This document shows positions 1-5,434 of a stretch of DNA of 8,119 nucleotides, piece by piece. The notes below the pieces were generated by a model. It had not been told where the DNA came from. It searched no databases and worked only from the letters and a program-made list of their open reading frames with translations. The translations under genes and the position numbers were made by a program. Source of the stretch: an uncultured Ruminococcus sp. (GTDB taxonomy: Bacteria; Bacillota; Clostridia; Oscillospirales; Acutalibacteraceae); assembly GCA_902772795.1 (NCBI GenBank), contig CACYBZ010000367.1:1-8119 (forward strand), given 5' to 3'. The first letter of the stretch is position 1. Each line of letters begins with the position of its first letter.

Positions 1-1467
1 ATACATACTTGTTCTGTGATATAACGCTATTTCACTGATTTTTTCAATGGTGGTATTTCCTATTGCACGTCGGGGTTTATTGATGATACGGGAAAGGCGG
101 ATATTGTCATCAGGATTGTTGATAACGTGCAGATAGGCAATCATATCCTTGATTTCTTCACGGTCGTAAAAACGATTTCCGCCGATGATACGATGGGGGA
201 TACCTGCCCTTGTCATATACTGTTCCAGTGCATTTGACTGGGCGTTTGTTCGGTAGAGTACGGCAAAGTCGGAAAATTTACGTCCGCCGTTGACTTTTTC
301 CATAACCGTATCGGCGATATACTGTGCTTCGTCACGTTCAGAAGAAGCAGTATGCACATGAATTTTTTCTCCTGTGGGGTTCTGCGTCCACAAGGTTTTT
401 CCTTTCCGCTGGTCGTTGTGGGCAATGACACTGTTAGCCGAATTCAGAATATTCTTTGTGGAACGGTAATTCTGTTCCAGACGGATAACTTTACTGTCGG
501 GATAGTTCTGTTCAAAGCTGAGAATATTTTTGATGGTAGCTCCCCGAAATTTATAGATACTCTGGTCATCATCACCGACGACACAGATATTTTTGTATTT
601 GTCAGCCAGCATACTAATCAGACGATACTGAGAAAAATTGGTATCCTGATATTCATCAACCATAATGTAATGAAATAAGTTCTGATAGTAGGCTAAAACA
701 TCATCGTTGGTCTGAAAAAGCTTTACTGTATTGTAAATCAGGTCATCAAAGTCCATTGCATCGGCTTTTTTCAGATTGGCATTGTACAGCGTGTAGGCTT
801 TGGCAATACTGCCAAGACGGCTGTCACTGCCTGCATTCTGTCGGAATGTTTCAGGACTTTGCAGACTGTCCTTTGCTCTGGAAATTTCATTGAGAATACT
901 TCTCAGCGGAATGAACTTTTCATCAATTCCCAGTGTCTGCATAACCTCTTTCATCTGTTTTTTCTGGTCATCTGTATCATAGATAGTAAAGGTATTGGTA
1001 TAGCCCAGTCGGTCACCGAAACGCCTTAAAATTTTGGCACAGGTAGCATGAAAAGTCGAAGCCCATACATCACGGGCTTCAGGAACTTTGGCAACAATAC
1101 GTTCTTTCAGTTCTCTGGCGGCTTTATTGGTGAACGTAATGGCGAGTATCTGCCACGGCTTTGCGGTACTGACACTCAGTTTTCTTTTCAGGTCATCGGG
1201 AACAGCTTTTTTCTTTTCGGCACACTCTGTCAGCAACTGTATGTCGCTTTCGCTGAAACTTCCGCTGACAACATCACTGTTATAGGCATTTCCCCAGCTG
1301 AGTATGTTGGCAATTCTGTTGACAATGACAGTGGTTTTTCCGCTGCCTGCACCTGCCAGAATCAGCAACGGATTTTCTGTGGTAACGACGGCTTCAAACT
1401 GTTTGTCGTTCATTCCCGCAAAATCATTTTTAATCAATTTTCTTCTTAAAGTGACCAGATTATTCAT
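1..1467 (-). CDS. pcrA: ATP-dependent DNA helicase PcrA/UvrD (SF1A), 3' end beyond window
   Basis: This is a 3'-to-5' superfamily 1 helicase that unwinds DNA in repair and clears recombination or replication intermediates in the cytoplasm. The visible 489 residues read without interruption. They show a Q-motif (MNDKQFEAV, 19-27), Walker A (AGAGSGKT, 38-45), motif Ia (TFTNKAA, 111-117), Walker B/motif II (DEYQDTN, 271-277), motif III (GDDDQSIYKFRG, 298-309), motif IV (LEQNYRST, 330-337) and the following LYRTNAQS block (404-411). Motifs V and VI and the C-terminal domain lie off the left edge; the family is usually about 720-780 residues. The start ATG at 1467 follows AAAAGGAG at good spacing. 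An extra stretch of about 40 residues sits between motifs I and Ia (about 57-103). UvrD is the close alternative name; PcrA is preferred for a Gram-positive genome. No strong promoter is visible just upstream, and a terminator hairpin lies 22 bases before the start. Confidence 0.95.
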   Translation of the reverse strand, partial: MNNLVTLRRKLIKNDFAGMNDKQFEAVVTTENPLLILAGAGSGKTTVIVNRIANILSWGNAYNSDVVSGSFSESDIQLLTECAEKKKAVPDDLKRKLSVSTAKPWQILAITFTNKAARELKERIVAKVPEARDVWASTFHATCAKILRRFGDRLGYTNTFTIYDTDDQKKQMKEVMQTLGIDEKFIPLRSILNEISRAKDSLQSPETFRQNAGSDSRLGSIAKAYTLYNANLKKADAMDFDDLIYNTVKLFQTNDDVLAYYQNLFHYIMVDEYQDTNFSQYRLISMLADKYKNICVVGDDDQSIYKFRGATIKNILSFEQNYPDSKVIRLEQNYRSTKNILNSANSVIAHNDQRKGKTLWTQNPTGEKIHVHTASSERDEAQYIADTVMEKVNGGRKFSDFAVLYRTNAQSNALEQYMTRAGIPHRIIGGNRFYDREEIKDMIAYLHVINNPDDNIRLSRIINKPRRAIGNTTIEKISEIALYHRTSMY

Positions 1468-1489
1468 ATTGACTCCTTTTCGTACTGAC

Positions 1490-1529
1490 AAAAAAGTACA
1501 ACAATGCTGTTGGAAATAGCATTGTTGTA
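1490..1529 (-). terminator. Intrinsic terminator after the lipoprotein gene, in the pcrA leader
   Basis: A perfect 12-bp inverted repeat (TACAACAATGCT at 1497-1508 and its complement at 1518-1529) encloses a 9-base loop. Read on the minus strand it is followed after one C by six Ts (1495-1490). It lies 30 bases past the stop of the lipoprotein gene and should end the glycosyltransferase-lipoprotein transcript. On the plus strand the T-run is poor. Only 22 bases separate it from the pcrA start codon, so it could also limit read-through into pcrA. Confidence 0.85.
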
Positions 1530-1559
1530 TGTGATTTTTGAAAACCTTCGGGATTTTTT

Positions 1560-2063
1560 TCAAGGGATTTTTTTATCTTTTATCTGTTCATAGCAAGGTT
1601 CAAACAAAGAAGTATCTACCTTGCTGTTACTGTAAAAACAGTAATTCATCAGATACATTTTTACATCAGCTTCGTTGGTGGCATTATAGGTGAAATACGC
1701 CAGTATATGATATTCTCCCGAGGAGATATCACCGCTTTCCGCTTCAATTTCCACACTGAGATTGGCAATCGTCTGTGTGTCATGAAAAACCTCACCTGTT
1801 GCTTCTGTGACGGTAATCTTCCTGATATCATTGCCACGGGCGTTAAGGTCTGCCCTGACGAATTCGCTGAAATCAAAATAAACCATCTGATTTCTGACCT
1901 TGTTGGCATTATCGCCGTCCGAACAGCATGAAAAATTCATACCTTTGAAATCCATCGAGGGGGTATAATAGTTGTCAGAAAGTTTCTTCCCACAGCTACA
2001 ACAGACAAACACCAGAGAAAATATCAGTAACAGAGAATACAATGACTTGATAATACGCTTCAT
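1560..2063 (-). CDS. Putative lipoprotein of unknown function
   Basis: The product has 167 residues. The N-terminus is a type II-like signal: KR at 2-3, a hydrophobic core at about 8-20, then CCSC (21-24). Cys24, preceded by Ser23, is the best lipid-attachment residue, although the lipobox is untypical with Cys at -3. The mature part would be a small extracellular, membrane-tethered domain of about 140 residues. It has four further cysteines (46, 47, 142, 157), which could form disulfides, and an alternating hydrophobic pattern suggesting beta strands. I do not recognise the family. The ATG at 2063 follows GAGGAA, which lies in the last codons of the upstream glycosyltransferase; the gap between the genes is 5 nt, so the two are surely co-transcribed and probably translationally coupled. 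A role alongside the lipid-linked sugar transferase at the envelope is inference. The 3' end contains an 11-base direct repeat (AAAAAAATCCC) spanning the stop codon. Confidence 0.8.
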   Translation of the reverse strand: MKRIIKSLYSLLLIFSLVFVCCSCGKKLSDNYYTPSMDFKGMNFSCCSDGDNANKVRNQMVYFDFSEFVRADLNARGNDIRKITVTEATGEVFHDTQTIANLSVEIEAESGDISSGEYHILAYFTYNATNEADVKMYLMNYCFYSNSKVDTSLFEPCYEQIKDKKIP

Positions 2064-2068
2064 AACAG

Positions 2069-3019
2069 TTATTCCTCATCACCTAAGAATTTTTCTACAA
2101 TGAAACGGGGTCTTTGTTTTGTTTCAAGATAAACCTTACCGAGATATTCTCCGATTACGCCTATGGCAAACAGTTGCAATCCGCCCAATGCCCATATAGA
2201 CAGGAAAATACTTGCCCAGCCCGGTTCTGTTTTGCCGAAGAAATAGGTAATAAACGAGTAAATACCGAACAGCACCGCAAGCAGAAAGATAATGATACCT
2301 AACCACATAATCATACGGATAGGCTTTACACTCAGGGAAGTTACTCCTTCCAATGCCAGTGCCAGCATTTTGGAAAGAGGATATTTGCTTTCGCCTGCCT
2401 GTCTTTCCAGACGTTCATATTCGACAATATCGCTTCTGAAACCAACCATCGGTACCATTCCTCTAAGGAAAAGATTGACTTCTTTAAAATCCGCAAAAGC
2501 GTCCAGAGCACGTTTACTCATCAGACGGAAATCCGCATGGTTGAATACGATTTCGGCTCCCATCGCTCCAAGAATTTTATAAAAAGATTCCGCAGTAAAC
2601 CGCTTGAAAAAGGTATCCGTGTCACGTTTCTTTCTTACGCCGTAGACAACGTCACAGCCGTTTTCGTATTTTTCCAGCATTTCATCAATAGCGTTGATAT
2701 CGTCCTGCAAATCCGCATCAATGGATATGACCGCATCAGCATAGTCTTTTAATGTCACCAGTCCGCCGTACAGCGTGTTCTGATGCCCCCTGTTACGACT
2801 CATTTTCAATCCTGACACAAGTTCATATTTATCATGAAGCTGTGTGATGATTTTCCATGTTTTGTCTTTTGAGCCGTCATCTATGTAAACAATACGGCTT
2901 TTGGGAGATATCTTTTTTTCTGCTATCAGTTGGTTGTATTTTTGTATCAGTTTTTCCGTGGTATCCTGCAAAACTTCTTCTTCATTATAGCACGGCACAG
3001 CAAGATATAAAACCGTCAT
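2069..3019 (-). CDS. GT2 polyprenyl-phosphate glycosyltransferase, GtrB/DPM1-like
   Basis: Enzymes of this type move a sugar from a nucleotide donor to undecaprenyl phosphate on the inner face of the membrane, providing a lipid-linked donor for decorating wall polymers or glycans. The 316-residue protein has a GT-A catalytic domain beginning AVPCYNEE (7-14), a nucleotide-binding DDGS (47-50) and a metal-binding DADLQD (101-106). The interface segment includes HADFR (about 161-165) and GESKY (about 209-213). Two C-terminal membrane helices follow, about 236-259 and 268-288, and a basic tail ends the protein. This is the full-length GtrB/YkoT/CsbB-like layout. The ATG at 3019 is chosen because GGAGGAAG precedes it at ideal spacing and a consensus promoter lies just upstream; a longer in-frame start at 3103 would lie upstream of that promoter. 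First gene of an operon with the lipoprotein. The sugar (glucose, mannose, GlcNAc or other) cannot be read from sequence. No flippase or acceptor transferase is adjacent. Confidence 0.92.
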   Translation of the reverse strand: MTVLYLAVPCYNEEEVLQDTTEKLIQKYNQLIAEKKISPKSRIVYIDDGSKDKTWKIITQLHDKYELVSGLKMSRNRGHQNTLYGGLVTLKDYADAVISIDADLQDDINAIDEMLEKYENGCDVVYGVRKKRDTDTFFKRFTAESFYKILGAMGAEIVFNHADFRLMSKRALDAFADFKEVNLFLRGMVPMVGFRSDIVEYERLERQAGESKYPLSKMLALALEGVTSLSVKPIRMIMWLGIIIFLLAVLFGIYSFITYFFGKTEPGWASIFLSIWALGGLQLFAIGVIGEYLGKVYLETKQRPRFIVEKFLGDEE

Positions 3020-3053
3020 AATTGTCTTCCTCCGAAAGATTAAACTACTCGAC

Positions 3054-3082
3054 ATTATAACATTTTTTATTTCCGACTGCAA
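3054..3082 (-). promoter_or_regulatory. Sigma-A promoter for the glycosyltransferase-lipoprotein operon
   Basis: On the minus strand, TTGCAG (3082-3077) and a perfect TATAAT (3059-3054) are separated by 17 bases. Transcription would begin near 3047, giving a leader of about 28 bases that contains the GGAGGAAG ribosome site. This excludes translation starts upstream of about 3050. Confidence 0.88.
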
Positions 3083-3106
3083 CCTTACTTTAAAAATTAT
3101 CAATTA

Positions 3107-3151
3107 TTTTACAATAAGTTCACAGAAATTCTTCATAAAACGATTGTAAAA
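3107..3151. repeat. Inverted repeat between divergent promoters, possible operator
   Basis: TTTTACAAT at 3107-3115 and its exact complement ATTGTAAAA at 3143-3151 face each other across 27 bases. The right arm overlaps the -35 hexamer of the rightward promoter, and the left arm lies upstream of the leftward -35. The arms could be two half-sites for a regulator shared by both divergent units. The region is AT-rich, so chance similarity is quite possible. Confidence 0.35.
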
Positions 3152-3172
3152 ATGGATAGTTAGTGATAAAAT
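3144..3172 (+). promoter_or_regulatory. Sigma-A-like promoter for the YkuD-like gene
   Basis: TTGTAA (3144-3149) and TAAAAT (3167-3172) have a 17-base spacer; the -35 matches consensus at four of six positions and the -10 at five of six. Transcription would start near 3179, leaving a leader of about 55 bases. It is back-to-back with the leftward promoter at 3054-3082. Confidence 0.65.
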
Positions 3173-3221
3173 CAATTCGGACAGCAGATACAGTCAACAT
3201 ATACAAACCGGACAGTAACAG

Positions 3222-3229
3222 AAGGTGAT
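3222..3229 (+). promoter_or_regulatory. Ribosome binding site that sets a TTG start at 3234
   Basis: AAGGTGAT matches the 3' part of the AAGGAGGTGAT consensus and ends four bases before TTG at 3234, which gives normal spacing. The only longer in-frame start, GTG at 3225, is inside this site and has no ribosome site of its own. Confidence 0.7.
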
Positions 3230-3233
3230 TTCT

Positions 3234-4268
3234 TTGAAAGAAAAAGTAAAAAAAAGAACAGTAAATATCCTCACCGCAACGGTTTTGGTTGTCGGAACCG
3301 TTTTAGCCGTCCTCTTTTTTTTAAGGGAAGATATCGTCAGTAAAAAAATATTATACAATACAATGGCTACCTATCCTCAAGCCACACATAAACAAGCAGT
3401 AAAACCTTCCGAACCCGAAACAGTTCCTTTATCCGCCACTGTTTCTCCGACAACAGAAATAATTACAGAAGAGATAGTCGCTACCGCCGAACCCTCTACA
3501 ATGACTGTTATAGAAGTGCCGACCGAATATTTCACTGTCGTTACTGTACCGTCGGAACAGGCAACACAACCGCCTACACATCAGCCCACTTCGTTGCCCA
3601 GTGACCCCGCCCATGAAATCACTCCTACGGAAGTTGTTACTGAAACCGCTACACAGAATACGGAACAATCATTCAGTAAGTTGTTGTCAAGAAGTGGGTA
3701 CAGCCTTTCTGAAATAGAAAACAGTGGTATACAGCAACTTGTCATTGCCGATACTTACGGCACACAGGCAGAACTATATCTGTTTACCCAAAAAGAAGAT
3801 ACATGGGAACAGGAATACGTTTCCTGCAACGGATTCATAGGCATACAAGGGTGCGGAACAAGAAACAGTGCAGATGAACAGATTACACCACAGGGAATAT
3901 TTAAAATAGGCGACTGTTTTTACCGTGATGAACAGCCGACAACATGGTTAAATACTTTCCGTATTACAGAGAACACATATTGGATAGACGATGTTGAGTC
4001 GGAACGCTATAACCAGAAAATAGAAACAGAAGATAAGGAAAATCTGCCGAAGTCCCGTTATATGGCAGAAAATGAAAATTATCAGTATGGCTGTATTATT
4101 GAATATAATGCGGTACAGCCTGTTGACAGGGAAAAAGGCACAGCTGTATTTATGTACTGTGGCAACAATGCCACGACAGATGGAAGTATTGCTGTTGATA
4201 AGGAAAGTATGTCACAATATTTACTTTACCTCAATTCTGCCAAAAATCCCCATATTATCATTTTTTAA
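3234..4268 (+). CDS. Membrane-anchored YkuD (L,D-transpeptidase-fold) protein lacking catalytic Cys and His
   Basis: The 344-residue product, read from TTG, has a basic N-terminus (KEKVKKR), one membrane helix at about 11-30 and a long Thr/Pro/Glu/Val-rich spacer (about 50-145). An extracellular C-terminal domain follows at about 165-344. That domain carries the YkuD landmarks: TPxG (218-221), WIDDxxS plus YN (250-260), YGxxIEYN (285-292) and a terminal strand ending IIIF. Active YkuD enzymes crosslink peptidoglycan through a Cys in a His-...-T-x-G-C motif. Here the equivalent segment reads FMYCGNNATTDGSIAV (306-321), with Tyr308 in the His position and Ser318 in the Cys position. The fold therefore seems kept while transpeptidase chemistry should be lost, so a binding or structural wall role is the best inference. 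An alternative is a Ser-based activity. Five cysteines (198, 207, 228, 287, 309) remain, none at the catalytic position. No clear terminator follows, so read-through into the next gene is possible. Confidence 0.85.
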   Translation: MKEKVKKRTVNILTATVLVVGTVLAVLFFLREDIVSKKILYNTMATYPQATHKQAVKPSEPETVPLSATVSPTTEIITEEIVATAEPSTMTVIEVPTEYFTVVTVPSEQATQPPTHQPTSLPSDPAHEITPTEVVTETATQNTEQSFSKLLSRSGYSLSEIENSGIQQLVIADTYGTQAELYLFTQKEDTWEQEYVSCNGFIGIQGCGTRNSADEQITPQGIFKIGDCFYRDEQPTTWLNTFRITENTYWIDDVESERYNQKIETEDKENLPKSRYMAENENYQYGCIIEYNAVQPVDREKGTAVFMYCGNNATTDGSIAVDKESMSQYLLYLNSAKNPHIIIF

Positions 4269-4286
4269 AATTATTCAAAAAAACTC

Positions 4287-4315
4287 TTTTCATCTATAAA
4301 ACGGTGTGTTATAAT
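4287..4315 (+). promoter_or_regulatory. Probable promoter for the small membrane protein gene
   Basis: TTTTCA (4287-4292) and a perfect TATAAT (4310-4315) are 17 bases apart. Transcription would begin near 4322, downstream of the earliest in-frame TTG (4315) and of a GTG at 4321. This supports the later TTG at 4351 as the real start. Confidence 0.6.
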
Positions 4316-4335
4316 TGTCGGTGGAAAAACTGGAT

Positions 4336-4344
4336 AAGGATGTG
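4336..4344 (+). promoter_or_regulatory. Ribosome binding site that sets a TTG start at 4351
   Basis: AAGGATGTG differs from AAGGAGGTG at one base and lies six bases before TTG at 4351. The other candidate starts (4315, 4321, 4342) have no such site in front of them. Confidence 0.65.
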
Positions 4345-4350
4345 TACGTT

Positions 4351-4875
4351 TTGGATATTGTGGCAAAAGTTTTTGCGGAACAATGGATCTTTATGGTCGT
4401 GGCAGTCTTGGGAGTGGCACTGACATTCGTTGTCAAAAAAATCATTCCTAAATTCTATCGGGAATTCTTAAAAGGCGAACTTATTATTTTCTCTGTTGTG
4501 CTGATACTACTGGCATTTCGGGGGTATCCTGATTTATTTTTACTTGTACCGATAATTATTATCTGCTGTGAATTATTCGGATACGACGTAACGGGAAAAA
4601 TAGTATCTGTATTATTCATTGATTTTCTTTTGATACAGCTGGATTTCCGTGTAATTTCCCAGGTCAACGAAACACTGATGAATGTTATATTTTTCCTGTT
4701 GCAGGTAGCGGTAGCTGTCTGTATCGGAATGATAATGGACAGGCATCTGAAGAATAAGGCAAATACTGACGGGGAAACAGAAAAAGATTCGGAAATATCT
4801 TCGGATGAAGAAGAAAAGAAAAAAATATCACTGGATAAAAAAGACTCGTCTGACAGTGAGGGAGAAACAGAATAA
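4351..4875 (+). CDS. Small multi-pass membrane protein with charged C-terminal tail, unknown function
   Basis: Read from TTG at 4351, the product has 174 residues. About four or five hydrophobic segments are visible, near 12-28, 43-56, 60-75, 83-97 and 109-128. They are followed by a hydrophilic tail from about 131 that is very rich in Asp, Glu, Lys and Ser and is probably disordered. With the short basic stretch at 29-42 (KKIIPKFYREFLKG) as an inside loop, the first helix would leave the N-terminus outside; the tail's side depends on the helix count. There are no catalytic motifs, and I do not recognise the family. It lies 82 bases after the YkuD-like gene on the same strand, with its own likely promoter, and a terminator follows its stop within 12 bases. 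Envelope neighbours on the left suggest an envelope role, but that is only context. A start 12 codons earlier at 4315 cannot be fully excluded. Confidence 0.75.
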   Translation: MDIVAKVFAEQWIFMVVAVLGVALTFVVKKIIPKFYREFLKGELIIFSVVLILLAFRGYPDLFLLVPIIIICCELFGYDVTGKIVSVLFIDFLLIQLDFRVISQVNETLMNVIFFLLQVAVAVCIGMIMDRHLKNKANTDGETEKDSEISSDEEEKKKISLDKKDSSDSEGETE

Positions 4876-4881
4876 GTCAAT

Positions 4882-4919
4882 AAAAGAAGCTGAACGCAAC
4901 AGGTTCAGCTTTTTCTTTT
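4882..4919. terminator. Bidirectional intrinsic terminator between convergent genes
   Basis: AAGCTGAAC (4887-4895) pairs perfectly with GTTCAGCTT (4903-4911) around a 7-base loop. To the right is TTTCTTTT (4912-4919), and to the left AAAAG (4882-4886), which gives CTTTT on the minus strand. It sits in the 45 bases between the stop of the membrane protein gene and the stop of tadA and serves both, more strongly rightward. Confidence 0.88.
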
Positions 4920-4920
4920 G

Positions 4921-5418
4921 TTATTGATTTTCCGTATCAGCATTTTCCGCTGATTTTTTTTGTTTGTTCTTTTCTCTGAGATTGCGGAAGAAATTGACCA
5001 TCAGTGTTCCGCATTCTTCCTGAAGAATTCCTTTGACAATATTTACTTTGTACGTGAAAGGATAATCAAAAAGATTGACCACTGTTCCGCAACTGCCTGC
5101 ACGGATATTATCTGCACCATAATATACCGTATCAATTCTGGCGTTCATAATGGCTCCCGTACACATCGGACAGGGTTCCAGGGTGACATACAGACAACAA
5201 TCCCATAACCGCCAGCTTCCCATTTTTTCACAGGCATTATATATGGCAACGGTTTCAGCGTGCAACATGGCATTCTGTTTTTGTGTACGCACATTATACC
5301 CTTCGCCGATAATCTCACCGTCATGAACCACTACGGCACCGACAGGAACTTCACCTTCATCAAAGGCTTTCTGTGCCAGAACCAGTGCCCTACGCATGAA
5401 ATATTCATGATTTTCCAT
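4921..5418 (-). CDS. tadA: tRNA-specific adenosine deaminase TadA
   Basis: TadA converts the wobble adenosine (A34) of tRNA-Arg(ACG) to inosine in the cytoplasm so that one tRNA reads several Arg codons. The 165-residue protein is the usual length for the family. It shows the zinc deaminase signature HAE (53-55), with Glu55 as the proton shuttle, and PCPMC (82-86), where Cys83 and Cys86 complete the zinc site. The N-terminal EVPVGAVVV (23-31), Asn42 and SWRLWDCCLYVTLEP (68-82) are typical of TadA rather than of cytidine or guanine deaminases. The last 18 residues form a Lys/Asn/Glu-rich tail. The start at 5418 has only a modest ribosome site (GAGATGA). The gene begins 16 bases after the CPBP protease stop and has no visible promoter of its own, so it is probably the second gene of that operon. 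It ends at the bidirectional terminator. Confidence 0.95.
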   Translation of the reverse strand: MENHEYFMRRALVLAQKAFDEGEVPVGAVVVHDGEIIGEGYNVRTQKQNAMLHAETVAIYNACEKMGSWRLWDCCLYVTLEPCPMCTGAIMNARIDTVYYGADNIRAGSCGTVVNLFDYPFTYKVNIVKGILQEECGTLMVNFFRNLREKNKQKKSAENADTENQ

Positions 5419-5434
5419 TATTTTTTCATCTCAC

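Noticed and set aside
352..1449. Plus-strand open frames of 60-130 codons (for example 352-678, 1048-1449) opposite the helicase
   Set aside because: They lie antisense to a continuous PcrA reading frame with all motifs in order, have no ribosome sites and resemble no known protein.
1550..1574. Twin GGGATTTTTTT runs at the lipoprotein stop codon, considered as a second terminator or a frameshift signal
   Set aside because: There is no stem in front of the T-run on either strand, and the A7 run is only a few codons from the stop, so a slip would change little; recorded only as a short direct repeat.
3020..3103. Longer glycosyltransferase start at 3103 adding 28 residues
   Set aside because: It lies upstream of the TTGCAG-17-TATAAT promoter, and the extra residues are not GT2-like; ATG 3019 has the ideal GGAGGAAG site.
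3178..3215. Direct repeat CGGACAG in the leader of the YkuD-like gene
   Set aside because: Seven bases with a 24-base gap is too short to separate from chance, and no riboswitch or leader structure could be built around it.
3429..3668. Minus-strand frame within the Thr/Pro-rich spacer region
   Set aside because: It is a shadow produced by the biased codon composition of the spacer; no ribosome site and no recognisable protein.
4455..4880. Minus-strand frame of 141 codons opposite the small membrane protein
   Set aside because: The Ser-rich beginning mirrors the Asp/Glu/Lys codons of the charged tail, and it would start inside the terminator region without a ribosome site.
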